This document shows, piece after piece, positions 18,589 through 27,045 of a stretch of 64,000 nt of DNA. Under the pieces are notes generated by a model. That model did no database searches. It saw nothing but the letters and a program-made list of their open reading frames with translations, and was not told where the DNA came from. This DNA comes from Anaerocolumna sedimenticola (GTDB lineage: Bacteria > Bacillota > Clostridia > Lachnospirales > Lachnospiraceae). The position numbers and the translations under genes are program-made. Positions within the stretch are counted from its first letter, which is position 1. Every line of letters starts with the position of its first letter. The DNA is taken from positions 3,985,501 through 4,049,500 of the forward strand of contig NZ_CP048000.1 in NCBI RefSeq assembly GCF_009931695.1, given 5' to 3'.

Positions 18589-19772
18589 TAAGCCTCTTCC
18601 CCCTTTCTCTCCAGCTGTTTATCTTTACTTCGCTTAATTTTATATTTTATGTATTCACCACAGGCACTGAATAATAATATGGTTCCGGTTATAACAGATG
18701 CAATATCCTGATCAATACCTGCAATCGAACTCATATAAGTACTCCCTTTACTGATTATAGAAATTAATAAAGAGGAAAAGATAATTCCCACCGGATTAGA
18801 GTTACCAAGGAGGGATACTGCAATTGCATCATAACCCACACTGGATAAAACTTTCGGTTGTATGGAGGAAAAATATCCAAGATAGAAAGTAACTCCGGCC
18901 AAACCGGCTAAGGCACCGGATATAACCATAGCCAGGACAATATTTTTTCCCACATTGATTCCGGCATATTTTGCAGCATTCCGGTTTGCACCTACTGTCT
19001 GAATTTCGTAGCCAAGCACTGTCTTATCCATAAAAAATTTGATAAAAACAGCAACTGCGATTGCTAAAATAAATCCTAAGGGGATGTCCATTTTAAGACC
19101 GCCGTATTCCACATTGACCAGTGTCAGTCTGGAATTATCCAATATGTATCTGGATTGTCTGGATACCGGATCAATAAAATACATATTAATAAAGAAACCA
19201 AAAACGTATTGGGCTATATTATTTAACATAATAGTAGATACAACTTCATTAATATTAAATTTATATTTCAGCCAGCCTACGAAAGCCCCCATAATTGCCC
19301 CTACGATGATACCAATTAGCAGTACAAAGGGTTTTGCTAAAAAGCTGTTTAAACGACTGTAACCGATAATTACCGTTGCAGAAAAGCCGGCCGCTAACAT
19401 CATACCGGACACACCAATATTAAATAAACCTGCCTTATATGCCACCGCAACAGCTAGAGATGCAAACAACAAAGGTGTCATTGCATTTAGCAGGCTTAGA
19501 AAATCGGTAAGAATTCCTTTATAACCTGCGTAAGAAGGTTTCGGTAAAATTCCGGCACCCTGCAGTAAATTATAGAAAGCACCCAGTGGATTTTTACCTA
19601 TAAGTAATATTACAATAGAAGCTGCAATTAAACTTAGCAGTATAGAGAATAAAGGTATGGTTATAGGCTGCCACTTTTCATTACTTAATAAATGAAAGGA
19701 GGCAGCTTTTGATTTTGGAGCTGACATTTGATTCCCATCATTGCTGTTTGATTTTGATTTATCTTTCTTCAT
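18588..19772 (-). CDS. Nucleoside ABC transporter permease (BMP/NupP-like)
   Basis: A 394-residue membrane protein with a polar N-terminal tail of about 35 residues and about ten helices. The conserved loop QTVGANRNAAKYAGINVGKN and the motif SGALAGLAGVTFYLGY match the larger permease of BMP-type nucleoside importers. Its start lies inside the end of the ATPase gene (14-base overlap), and its stop overlaps the second permease, so the three are one translational unit. Confidence 0.92.
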   Translation of the reverse strand: MKKDKSKSNSNDGNQMSAPKSKAASFHLLSNEKWQPITIPLFSILLSLIAASIVILLIGKNPLGAFYNLLQGAGILPKPSYAGYKGILTDFLSLLNAMTPLLFASLAVAVAYKAGLFNIGVSGMMLAAGFSATVIIGYSRLNSFLAKPFVLLIGIIVGAIMGAFVGWLKYKFNINEVVSTIMLNNIAQYVFGFFINMYFIDPVSRQSRYILDNSRLTLVNVEYGGLKMDIPLGFILAIAVAVFIKFFMDKTVLGYEIQTVGANRNAAKYAGINVGKNIVLAMVISGALAGLAGVTFYLGYFSSIQPKVLSSVGYDAIAVSLLGNSNPVGIIFSSLLISIISKGSTYMSSIAGIDQDIASVITGTILLFSACGEYIKYKIKRSKDKQLERKGEEA

Positions 19773-21297
19773 GCTTTACCCCCATCATAAATTCTCCGAC
19801 TTCATTGGTGGTTAGTGATTTTGCATCAGCTATCTTTTGAAACTGGCCATTATAAATGACACCGATGGTATCTGCCACGTTCATAATTTCATCCAGCTCC
19901 AAAGATACCAGTAAAATGGCCTTCCCTTTATCCCGTTCCTCTAAAATCATTTTATGTATATTTTCAATTGCTCCAATATCTAAACCTCTTGTAGGCTGAA
20001 CAAATATCATCAAAGGAGACTGTAATTCAATTTCTCTTGCAATAATAGCCTTCTGCTGATTTCCGCCGCTCATGGAACGAACTCTCGTCTTAACTCCCTG
20101 ACCGCTTCTGATATCATATTTTTCAATTAATTTGTTGCCATAACGCTCAATTTCTTCATTATTAAGAATACCTTTGGGCGAGAATGTATCTTGATAATAT
20201 GTTTTTAAGGCCAAATTTACCGACAGGGAAAAGTCTAAAACCAAACCGTAATTCTGTCTGTCTTCCGGTATGTAGGAAATTCCGCATAAAGTTCGTTTCC
20301 TGATATTATAGTTAGTAATATCCGTTCCGTTTAACCTGATCGATCCGCTGCTTATCTTAGTTAAACCGGCTATGGCATCGGCAATTTCCACCTGTCCGTT
20401 GCCGGATACACCTGCAATGGCAAATACTTCACCGCCCCGGATGGAAAAAGATACATCCTTTACAACTTCAAAATTATCCTGATTCTTCACAGTCAGATGC
20501 TCAACCTGCAGGACAATCTCTTTCATATGGGCAGGTTTTTTCGCCATCTCAAAATTAACTTCCCTGCCAACCATAAGATTTGCCATCTGCTTTGTGGAGG
20601 TTTCCTTTACCTCTAATACATCCACCAGTTTTCCTCTGTTCAAAACCGCACAACGGTCAGCTACTTTTTTGATTTCCTCCAGTTTATGGGTAATCAGGAT
20701 TATGGTTTTACCGCCTTTTCTTAACTCTTTTATTATTTCCAGTAAAAATTCTATTTCCTGTGGAGTCAGAACTGCCGTAGGTTCATCAAAAATTAATATT
20801 TCTGCTTCACGGTATAACATCTTTAATATTTCAACACGCTGCTGTATGGATACATTAATATCTTCAATTTTTTTCGTTGGGTCAACTTCTAATCCAAATT
20901 TTTTCGACAGTTCCTCGATTTTATGATCCGCATTTCGAAGATCAACATATGGAAAAATGCCTGCAAACCGTTTCACGGGTTCTACACCAAGAATGATATT
21001 TTCTGTTATGGTATAATTTTGTACCAGCTTAAAGTGCTGATGAACCATCCCTATATTCAGTTTAGCAGCATGATTTGGAGAATCAATTTTAACTTTACTG
21101 CCGCGTATCCATATTTCCCCTTCATCCGGCTCATACATACCAAAAAGCATACTCATAAGTGTTGATTTACCGGCTCCGTTCTCACCAAGCAATGCATAAA
21201 TTTCCCCTTTTTTTATCTGGATTGTAATATCATCATTAGCAACAATCCCGGGAAATTTCTTTGTAATATGTTTCATTTCTACAATATACTCAGGCAT
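19759..21297 (-). CDS. Nucleoside ABC transporter ATP-binding protein, two ATPase domains (NupO-like)
   Basis: The 512-residue protein has two nucleotide-binding domains. The first has Walker A GENGAGKST near 40 and Walker B ILIFDEPTAVLTP. The second has the degenerate Walker A GVSGNGQ and the signature SMSGGNQQKAIIAREI, which is normal for RbsA/NupO-type ATPases. I set the start at 21297 because AAGGAG lies seven bases before this ATG; the longer frame to 21363 adds 22 unrelated residues. It powers the two permeases downstream. A 396-base gap full of hairpin repeats separates it from the binding-protein gene. Confidence 0.94.
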   Translation of the reverse strand: MPEYIVEMKHITKKFPGIVANDDITIQIKKGEIYALLGENGAGKSTLMSMLFGMYEPDEGEIWIRGSKVKIDSPNHAAKLNIGMVHQHFKLVQNYTITENIILGVEPVKRFAGIFPYVDLRNADHKIEELSKKFGLEVDPTKKIEDINVSIQQRVEILKMLYREAEILIFDEPTAVLTPQEIEFLLEIIKELRKGGKTIILITHKLEEIKKVADRCAVLNRGKLVDVLEVKETSTKQMANLMVGREVNFEMAKKPAHMKEIVLQVEHLTVKNQDNFEVVKDVSFSIRGGEVFAIAGVSGNGQVEIADAIAGLTKISSGSIRLNGTDITNYNIRKRTLCGISYIPEDRQNYGLVLDFSLSVNLALKTYYQDTFSPKGILNNEEIERYGNKLIEKYDIRSGQGVKTRVRSMSGGNQQKAIIAREIELQSPLMIFVQPTRGLDIGAIENIHKMILEERDKGKAILLVSLELDEIMNVADTIGVIYNGQFQKIADAKSLTTNEVGEFMMGVKHEER

Positions 21298-21415
21298 TAT
21301 AGGTCTCCTTAAACTTTTATTTACTGGTTTCTTTTGTTGACAAGCTAGGGTATTACGAACCATAACCCCAGCCCTTATACGCTGTCATTTTATTGAAAAA
21401 CTTAACTTATTTAAA

Positions 21416-21670
21416 AGAAGTTTATCATTTTCTACCATTTTTCTCAATAGAAAACAATAAACTTCTAAAAGTCTTATTACTGGACATAAAACATGATCCT
21501 GTAATCGGATGCACAGCGCAAAATCAGCGCTTTTTATCAGAAGTTTATAAAGCAAACTTCTGATAAGTTATATAATAGGAACAAAACCCGTGTTCCTATT
21601 ATCAGATGCACAGCGCAAAATCAGCGCTTTTTATCAGAAGTTTATAAAACAAACTTCTGATAAGTTATAT
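21416..21670 (-). repeat. 97-bp-period tandem hairpin array between the binding-protein and ATPase genes
   Basis: Two 70-bp copies (21504-21573 and 21601-21670) differ at two positions. Each holds an AGCGC/GCGCT hairpin and a 13-bp perfect stem built on TTATCAGAAGTTT. Between them is a 12-bp perfect palindrome, ATAATAGGAACA (21572-21583, partner 21591-21602); a decayed form stands before copy 1. A related, longer stem at 21416-21466 starts from AGAAGTTTAT and is followed on the minus strand by TTTTAAATAAG. The array fills most of the gap 21298-21693. It lies inside an operon, so it may set the ratio of binding protein to transporter mRNA. Confidence 0.85.
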
Positions 21671-21693
21671 TAACGGCTCATAGGATACCGTCT

Positions 21694-22947
21694 TTATTTT
21701 TCAGGAAGACCCGGGAAAGCATCGGAAGTAATTCCATTAAAGTTGGAAGCCGGTACAATCGTTCCTGCTTTCACTAATTCATAAGCCTCATTTAACTTGG
21801 ATATCGTATCTGCAGATAATTGCTGACGTCCTTCTGTACTTACATATCCGGTAGAATCGGTATTTGCCTGAAGAAGTACATTTTGTCCTTTAAAGCTGCC
21901 GTCTTTTACAGCGTTTAACGCTCTTTCAACATTAATACTCATTACTTTTAATGCAGAGGTAAGCACTACATTGGAATCGCCGTTAGCACCATCATCATAC
22001 TGGTCAACGTCACATCCGATTACCTTAACACCTTTTGCTTCTTTTGCGGCTGTGAATACACCGTTACCGGACGCACCTGCTGCAACGAAGATAATATCGC
22101 AGCCTTCATCAATTAAAGCTTTACCAACTACTTTACCAGTAGCTTCATCAGCAAAGGAGCCTACATAGTTACCACCTACGTTGGCATTTGTTACGTCGGT
22201 ACCTGCATAAGCCGGTAATTCAATAAATTCAACTTTTTTATCATAAAGTGCATTCACATAATTAACACCGGATTCAAATCCATACTGGTAATTAACATTG
22301 GATGGATAAGCTACACCATTTACCACGGCAACTTTTCCAGAAGTCGATTCCAATGCTGCAGCCATACCTGCGAAAAATCCGCTTTCTTGTTCAGCAAAGG
22401 TCATAGCATAAATATTATCAAATTCGGTCTGATCACCCTGTGCCGCAGGGTCAGAATCGATCAATATGAATTTTTTATCCGGATTTTCCAATGCAATACT
22501 GGAAATTCCTGCAAATTGAAAGCCAGGGCATACAATTACATCATAATCTGCAACAATATTAGCAACGGCCTGTACAGCAGCTGCGGTGTCTCCGGTAGGT
22601 TCATTAACCGGTGTCACAGTGGAATTAGGATTCTCTTCAATAAACTTTAAGACACCGTTATAATTATCCTGATTAAAAGAACCGTCATCTACTCCGGATG
22701 GGCTGGTAACTATTGCAATTTTTAATGCTACTCCATCGGCTTTCGTTTCTGTTGCTGCTTCACTGGTTGCCGCATCAGCGGTGGTTTCACCGGTAGCTGT
22801 ATCTGTGGCAGTAGCTTCTTCCGTAACTGTCTGGTCCCCTCCCGCAGTTGGTGCGGCATCTTTCTTCGCACAGCCTGTAAATGCGGTAGCCATTAAAGTT
22901 AAAGCTGTAGCAAATACTAATAAAACTTGCATCTTACTTTTTTTCAT
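21694..22947 (-). CDS. BMP-family nucleoside-binding lipoprotein
   Basis: The 417-residue protein has a lipoprotein signal with lipobox AFTGC (Cys 26), then a Thr/Ala/Glu-rich linker to about residue 70, then a BMP (PnrA/TmpC/NupN) domain. SGVDDGSFNQDNYNGVL near 80-97 and VIVCPGFQFAGISSIALENPDKKFILIDSD are family motifs. BMP proteins bind purine nucleosides outside the membrane for the ABC importer encoded next. AGGAGG lies seven bases before the ATG. It has its own promoter and a leader hairpin at 23010-23051, and is separated from mtnA by 291 bases. Confidence 0.93.
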   Translation of the reverse strand: MKKSKMQVLLVFATALTLMATAFTGCAKKDAAPTAGGDQTVTEEATATDTATGETTADAATSEAATETKADGVALKIAIVTSPSGVDDGSFNQDNYNGVLKFIEENPNSTVTPVNEPTGDTAAAVQAVANIVADYDVIVCPGFQFAGISSIALENPDKKFILIDSDPAAQGDQTEFDNIYAMTFAEQESGFFAGMAAALESTSGKVAVVNGVAYPSNVNYQYGFESGVNYVNALYDKKVEFIELPAYAGTDVTNANVGGNYVGSFADEATGKVVGKALIDEGCDIIFVAAGASGNGVFTAAKEAKGVKVIGCDVDQYDDGANGDSNVVLTSALKVMSINVERALNAVKDGSFKGQNVLLQANTDSTGYVSTEGRQQLSADTISKLNEAYELVKAGTIVPASNFNGITSDAFPGLPEK

Positions 22948-23009
22948 AATATGTACCTCCTATTGGTTGACTTAAGTTTCCCTGTCATACCCGGTTCCGG
23001 GTTATTTTC

Positions 23010-23051
23010 AAAAAAGATAGACGGGACTTAGCCTTTTTGCCCAATCTATCT
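23010..23051 (-). promoter_or_regulatory. Leader hairpin with U-tract in front of the binding-protein gene (attenuator candidate)
   Basis: On the minus strand AGATAGAT pairs with GTCTATCT, with GGG/CCC inside around an A-rich loop, and TTTTTTG follows at once. It lies downstream of the predicted promoter at 23063-23091 and about 60 bases before the start codon, so it could abort the transcript early. A GC-rich ACCCGG/CCGGGT palindrome (22988-23001) follows it. It does not match a riboswitch class I know. Confidence 0.5.
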
Positions 23052-23062
23052 AATGATTTTCA

Positions 23063-23091
23063 ATGTTAACACATTTATGTACGTTTGACAA
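23063..23091 (-). promoter_or_regulatory. Predicted sigma-A promoter of the nucleoside transporter genes
   Basis: TTGTCA and TAACAT are separated by 17 bases on the minus strand. This would give a 5' leader of about 110 bases containing the hairpin at 23010-23051. Confidence 0.55.
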
Positions 23092-23238
23092 TAAGTCAGC
23101 AGGCAAAATATGCTATTAAATTTATTTATAAATTTCATTAATAAATTTCATCAATCTTTTAGTAAAATTAATAAATAACATTTTTAATGTAATTTTATGC
23201 GTACAACTCAGAATTTAATTCGTACTTATTCAGGCATT

Positions 23239-24306
23239 TTATACAAAGAGTGCCTTTATACTTTTTTCAAAAGGAGCATAACAGATTCCTTTTTCTGTAA
23301 CAATTCCGCTTATCAGGTTATGATCCGTAACATCAAATGCCGGATTATAACACTTCACTTCTTTTAAAGCCATAGGCTCTTTATAAAACTTATTCCTGAT
23401 TTCTTCCGGATCCCTCAGTTCAATCTCAATATCTTCACCGGTTTTACAATTCAGGTCTATTGTTGAAGTAGGGCCTAATACATAAAATGGAATACCGTAA
23501 TGTTTCGCCAGGATTGCAACTCCGCTTGTACCGATTTTATTAGCTGCATCCCCATTGGCAGCTATACGGTCACAACCAACAAAACAAGCCTGTATCCATC
23601 CGTTTTTCATAACTATACTGGCCATATTATCACAGATTAAAGTAACATCAATACCTGCTTTCTCAAGTTCATATGAGGTTAATCTGGCACCCTGAAGTAA
23701 AGGTCTGGTTTCATCTGCAAAAACCCTGAAATTTAAGCCCCTTTCTTTTCCTAAAAATAAAGGTCCAAGTGCTGTTCCGTAACGGGAGGTTGCTAACGGT
23801 CCTGCATTACAATGAGTCAGAATACCATCACCGTCTTTTATCAGTGATAATCCGTATTCAGAAATAGCCCCGCACATTTTAATATCTTCTTCATGGATAG
23901 CCCTGCATTCATCACCTAATAATTTCAGGATTTCACCGATTGTTTTATTCTTGTTAGCAGTTACAACTTCCTCCATCCGGTTTAAAGCCCAGCTTAAATT
24001 AACTGCCGTCGGCCTGGATGAATTTAAATAATCCTTGTATTTTACAAACTCCCTGTAAAATTCATCAAAGGTTTCTGCTTTAATTGTCTGAGCCAATACA
24101 TAGATACCGTATCCGGCGCAGATCCCAATTGCCGGCGCTCCTCTTACCTTTAATTCAAATATGGCATCGTAGATATCTTTATCACTACCAAGAGTCAAAT
24201 ACTCCGTTACATTAGGAAGTTTTGTCTGGTCAATAATAATGACTTTTTTACCGTCCTCACTTAATTTCACATTATCAATATGGGTAACTTCATTTAGATT
24301 ATTCAT
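23239..24306 (-). CDS. mtnA: S-methyl-5-thioribose-1-phosphate isomerase (MtnA)
   Basis: This 355-residue enzyme isomerises methylthioribose-1-phosphate to methylthioribulose-1-phosphate, and related 5-deoxyribose-1-phosphate in the 5'-deoxyadenosine route. The catalytic Cys is in [20 protein letters not shown] and the catalytic Asp in [10 protein letters not shown]; the N-terminal [13 protein letters not shown] motif is present. GGAGAA lies a few bases before the ATG. It stands between a zinc dehydrogenase and the nucleoside transporter. No mtnB, C, D or K neighbour is seen, so a full methionine salvage pathway is not encoded here. Confidence 0.95.
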   Translation of the reverse strand: MNNLNEVTHIDNVKLSEDGKKVIIIDQTKLPNVTEYLTLGSDKDIYDAIFELKVRGAPAIGICAGYGIYVLAQTIKAETFDEFYREFVKYKDYLNSSRPTAVNLSWALNRMEEVVTANKNKTIGEILKLLGDECRAIHEEDIKMCGAISEYGLSLIKDGDGILTHCNAGPLATSRYGTALGPLFLGKERGLNFRVFADETRPLLQGARLTSYELEKAGIDVTLICDNMASIVMKNGWIQACFVGCDRIAANGDAANKIGTSGVAILAKHYGIPFYVLGPTSTIDLNCKTGEDIEIELRDPEEIRNKFYKEPMALKEVKCYNPAFDVTDHNLISGIVTEKGICYAPFEKSIKALFV

Positions 24307-24399
24307 AAATTCTCCGTTTCGTAAAATAGACTAGTTATAAAAAGATAATAATAAAACTTTATCCGATACCGTTGTGATCCGTGTATGGAAGTAATTACA

Positions 24400-25323
24400 T
24401 TAAAATTTAAAACCCGCTTTAAATGCTTTTGATTCAAAAGCCTGTTCGTAATCCTTAAGCTCATACAGCTCGATTGCCGGTAAGGTTATAAGACCTCTTT
24501 TGAGGAGCTGTAAGGCAGGTTCAAAAGGACCGCATCTACTGCCCTTTATTGTGATTTCATTGACTACAAAATAACTCATATCAATATCTGTTTTACCGGC
24601 ATAAGTACTTTTTAAAACAATTGTCCCCTTTTTCCGTACTAATCTGCCAGCAGTAACGATACCAGATGGTGAACCGGAGGCATCGATTACTACTTCAAAA
24701 GTCTCATTTGTTTCGGTTGCAACTTTAGCAAATTTTTTGAAATTTATTAATTTTTCCTTATGTCTGCCAATGACCGTCAGGTCTGTTCCCGTTAATGACA
24801 CTGCCTGAGCTATCATATAGGCTAATCTTCCGTCTCCGATTACCGCTACGTTCCGGGACGGTTTTATATGGACTTGTTCCATAATCTCCAGAGCGGCTGC
24901 CAGAGGTTCCGTAAAAACAGCGACTTCAGAGGGGATTTCATCCGGAATGATATGTAATAGATCTGTATCGATTGTCATATATTCCGCAAAACAGCCGTCC
25001 TTATCCGCAATCCCAATCACTTTTCGATTCATGCAATGGGTTTTCCGTCCGGTTTTACAATAAATACATTCTCCGCACCCCTCATTGATTTCACCTACAA
25101 CACGTTTACCGATTAAATCCCTGTTATTCGATTCTTCTACTACTCCCACAAATTCATGTCCTAAAACACCATGAAAATCTGGTTTATATCCTTTTCTTAT
25201 CTCTTTATCCGTATTGCAAACCGCACTGAGGATAATTTTAATCAGGCTTTCTTTCGGCCCAGGTACAGGTTTATTATAATCCTCAAGATAAGTTGTCACT
25301 TTATCAAAATATAATGCTTTCAT
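24400..25323 (-). CDS. Zinc-dependent medium-chain alcohol/polyol dehydrogenase
   Basis: A 307-residue MDR dehydrogenase. Catalytic zinc ligands are visible in AVCNTDKEI (Cys near 37) and LGHEFVGVVEE; the structural zinc site is the four-Cys loop GCGECIYCKTGRKTHC. The NAD(P) fold contains VIGDGRLAYMIAQAV. It is shorter than the usual 340-350 residues. The substrate cannot be read from sequence. Its place between PNP and MtnA suggests it may reduce the aldehyde formed when a 5-deoxy- or 5-methylthio-pentulose phosphate is cleaved; this is inference. Confidence 0.85.
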   Translation of the reverse strand: MKALYFDKVTTYLEDYNKPVPGPKESLIKIILSAVCNTDKEIRKGYKPDFHGVLGHEFVGVVEESNNRDLIGKRVVGEINEGCGECIYCKTGRKTHCMNRKVIGIADKDGCFAEYMTIDTDLLHIIPDEIPSEVAVFTEPLAAALEIMEQVHIKPSRNVAVIGDGRLAYMIAQAVSLTGTDLTVIGRHKEKLINFKKFAKVATETNETFEVVIDASGSPSGIVTAGRLVRKKGTIVLKSTYAGKTDIDMSYFVVNEITIKGSRCGPFEPALQLLKRGLITLPAIELYELKDYEQAFESKAFKAGFKF

Positions 25324-25354
25324 AATTTTATCCTCATTTCATACCGCATACAAT

Positions 25355-25527
25355 TATATGATTCACCCGATAAAAACCAATTTCAAATTATGGTTCCGTC
25401 AATTTGACTAATTCAGTTCTTGTACTCATCGAACTAAATGAAACATCGCGCTAATGAAGATATTTGGATTTGCAAATTGACGAATATAAATTATTTGTAT
25501 GGCTTTTGTCGGGTGAGTCATTATATG
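25355..25527. repeat. Palindromic intergenic element, copy 1 (complete, inside the salvage cluster)
   Basis: The two ends form an imperfect inverted repeat of about 50 bp: TGATTCACCCGATAAAA at the left and TTTTGTCGGGTGAGTCA at the right, with a shared inner CGTCAATTTG. The same arm sequence recurs at 57408-57470 and, more diverged, in both arms at 54834-54957. It has no coding capacity and no U-tract. It fills most of the gap 25324-25630; nothing else was seen there. Confidence 0.75.
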
Positions 25528-25630
25528 TAAAGGCTGTGCATCTTAGTTGATTTTCTTTATTCTGGGAGTATTTGCACCAGCCGCTTTGCTTCACCTATAT
25601 GGATATTTTATCGATTTCCGAATAATTCTT

Positions 25631-26467
25631 TTATGTCAGTGATCTGCCAATATTAATAATTGTTTCAGTAATTAATTTTTTAAACATAGGTGCCACACGA
25701 TCTGCTGTTTCCTGAACTTCCTCATGAGTCAGGGGTTGGTCCATCATTCCTGCGCATAAATTGGAAATGCAGGAAATTCCGCATATTTTCATACCCATAT
25801 GATTAGCGGCTACTGCTTCACAAGCCGTACTCATACCAACTGCATCTGCTCCCAGAATTCTGCACATCTTAACTTCATGAGGGGTCTCAAAATTAGGGCC
25901 GGTAAGCTGTATATAAATGCCTTCCTGTAACGGAATATTTAAATTTTGGGCAGTGCCCCGTATAATTTCCTGTAAGTCCAAATCATAAACATGGCTCATA
26001 TCCGGAAAGCGTAAACCAAGCTCATCTATATTTTCTCCAATTAACGGGGATGGAACAAAATTAGATATGTGGTCAGTGATCATCATAAAGTCACCGCTTT
26101 TGAAGAAATAATTTATACCGCCTGCGGCATTGGTTAAGAACAAAACCTCAGCCCCCATTAACTTCATAAGCCTGACTGGCAAAACAACATCCGTTATTGG
26201 ATAGCCTTCGTAATAATGTACTCTTCCCTGCATAATCACCACCGGTACAGTACCAACATAGCCAAATACAAATCTTCCTTTATGGCCTTTTACAGTGGAC
26301 ACCGGGAACCCTTCTATTTCATTGTAATCTAAAACAGCTTCAATTTTTATACTTTCAGCATAGTCTCCCAACCCTGAACCCAGGACAAGGGCAACTTTTG
26401 GATGAAAATTGATTTTTTCACTGAAACTTTTATAACATTGATTTAATTTTTCGTAAACTGGATTCAT
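25631..26467 (-). CDS. Purine nucleoside phosphorylase, PNP-I type
   Basis: A 278-residue trimeric-type phosphorylase that splits purine nucleosides with phosphate into base and pentose-1-phosphate. Motifs: VLGSGLGDY near 30, GRVHYYEGY, FLTNAAGGIN, GPNFETPHEVKM and GADAVGMSTACEAVAAN. The Asn in CISNLCAGM is the residue linked to 6-oxopurine (inosine/guanosine-type) preference rather than adenosine. That fits a pathway where the amidohydrolase first deaminates the nucleoside. The start at 26467 is chosen for AAGGAG seven bases upstream; the longer frame to 26497 is less likely. A good promoter lies at 26521-26549. Confidence 0.93.
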   Translation of the reverse strand: MNPVYEKLNQCYKSFSEKINFHPKVALVLGSGLGDYAESIKIEAVLDYNEIEGFPVSTVKGHKGRFVFGYVGTVPVVIMQGRVHYYEGYPITDVVLPVRLMKLMGAEVLFLTNAAGGINYFFKSGDFMMITDHISNFVPSPLIGENIDELGLRFPDMSHVYDLDLQEIIRGTAQNLNIPLQEGIYIQLTGPNFETPHEVKMCRILGADAVGMSTACEAVAANHMGMKICGISCISNLCAGMMDQPLTHEEVQETADRVAPMFKKLITETIINIGRSLT

Positions 26468-26520
26468 GTTAATCTCCTTCTTGCCTTTATTTACCATGCC
26501 TTATTTTCATGTTGCGTAAT

Positions 26521-26549
26521 ATTATAGCAGAAAATACTAAAATCTTCAA
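26521..26549 (-). promoter_or_regulatory. Predicted sigma-A promoter of pnp
   Basis: TTGAAG and TATAAT are separated by exactly 17 bases on the minus strand, about 54 bases before the PNP start codon. It lies just after the stop of ymaF, so the salvage genes are transcribed on their own. Confidence 0.7.
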
Positions 26550-26566
26550 CGCAGTTGTAAAAATAT

Positions 26567-26908
26567 TCATTCCCCGCTGGGATCATGGAGTAACGTTATC
26601 AGCCGAAAACCGTGCTGATGACCTGACGTAACATTAGTAAAAGAATCTATATAATGTATGTGTCTATCCCCAATTTCTATGGCGCCCGAGGACCTTCCGA
26701 TATATTCATGGTAATGCCCGTTTACAAAATCGCTTCGAAAAACAATCTCGTGTATGTGATCCTTTTTATCTATGGGAATGGCTTCTCCAGTAATGCCTGT
26801 ACATCTGTGGTAATGATCCTCTGTCGTTTTTAGGTAACCTTGAAATTCGTGGACATGATACTGGATTTCAACATCTTTTTTTTCGAAATTTAATTTTATA
26901 TACTCCAA
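26567..26908 (-). CDS. ymaF: YmaF family His-rich protein
   Basis: A 113-residue protein with six regularly spaced HxH motifs (HVHEF, HYHRCTG, HIHEIV, HYHEYIG, HIHYID, HQHGF), the hallmark of the YmaF family. The repeated H-x-H spacing and absence of a signal peptide suggest a cytoplasmic metal-binding repeat protein or a structural role; no activity is established to my knowledge. GAGCTGATT stands near the start. It lies between the terminator of the Bce permease gene and the pnp promoter, so it appears to be a single-gene unit. Confidence 0.85.
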   Translation of the reverse strand: MEYIKLNFEKKDVEIQYHVHEFQGYLKTTEDHYHRCTGITGEAIPIDKKDHIHEIVFRSDFVNGHYHEYIGRSSGAIEIGDRHIHYIDSFTNVTSGHQHGFRLITLLHDPSGE

Positions 26909-26985
26909 AATAATCAGCTCCTTAATCTATTTTAGCAAAAAAAGTGCTTCTAAGTATCATATGCGTTTTACTTTAATAAGTGCAA

Positions 26986-27024
26986 AAAACCGGAAAAACA
27001 CACAACATGTGTTCCTCCGGTTTT
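26986..27024 (-). terminator. Intrinsic terminator after the Bce-type permease gene
   Basis: AAAACCGG (26986) pairs with CCGGTTTT (27017-27024), with AACACA/TGTGTT pairing inside. On the minus strand the stem is followed by TTTTTTG. It begins 22 bases after the permease stop. Confidence 0.8.
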
Positions 27025-27045
27025 ACTATTTTTTTCTTTTATTTT

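Noticed and set aside
21504..21670. Two near-identical 70-bp repeats considered as a CRISPR array
   Set aside because: Only two units, the repeat is long and made of hairpins, the interval is itself a palindrome, and there are no cas genes.
22988..23091. Purine riboswitch in front of the nucleoside-binding lipoprotein gene
   Set aside because: The conserved purine aptamer junctions were not found; only a hairpin with a U-tract can be supported.
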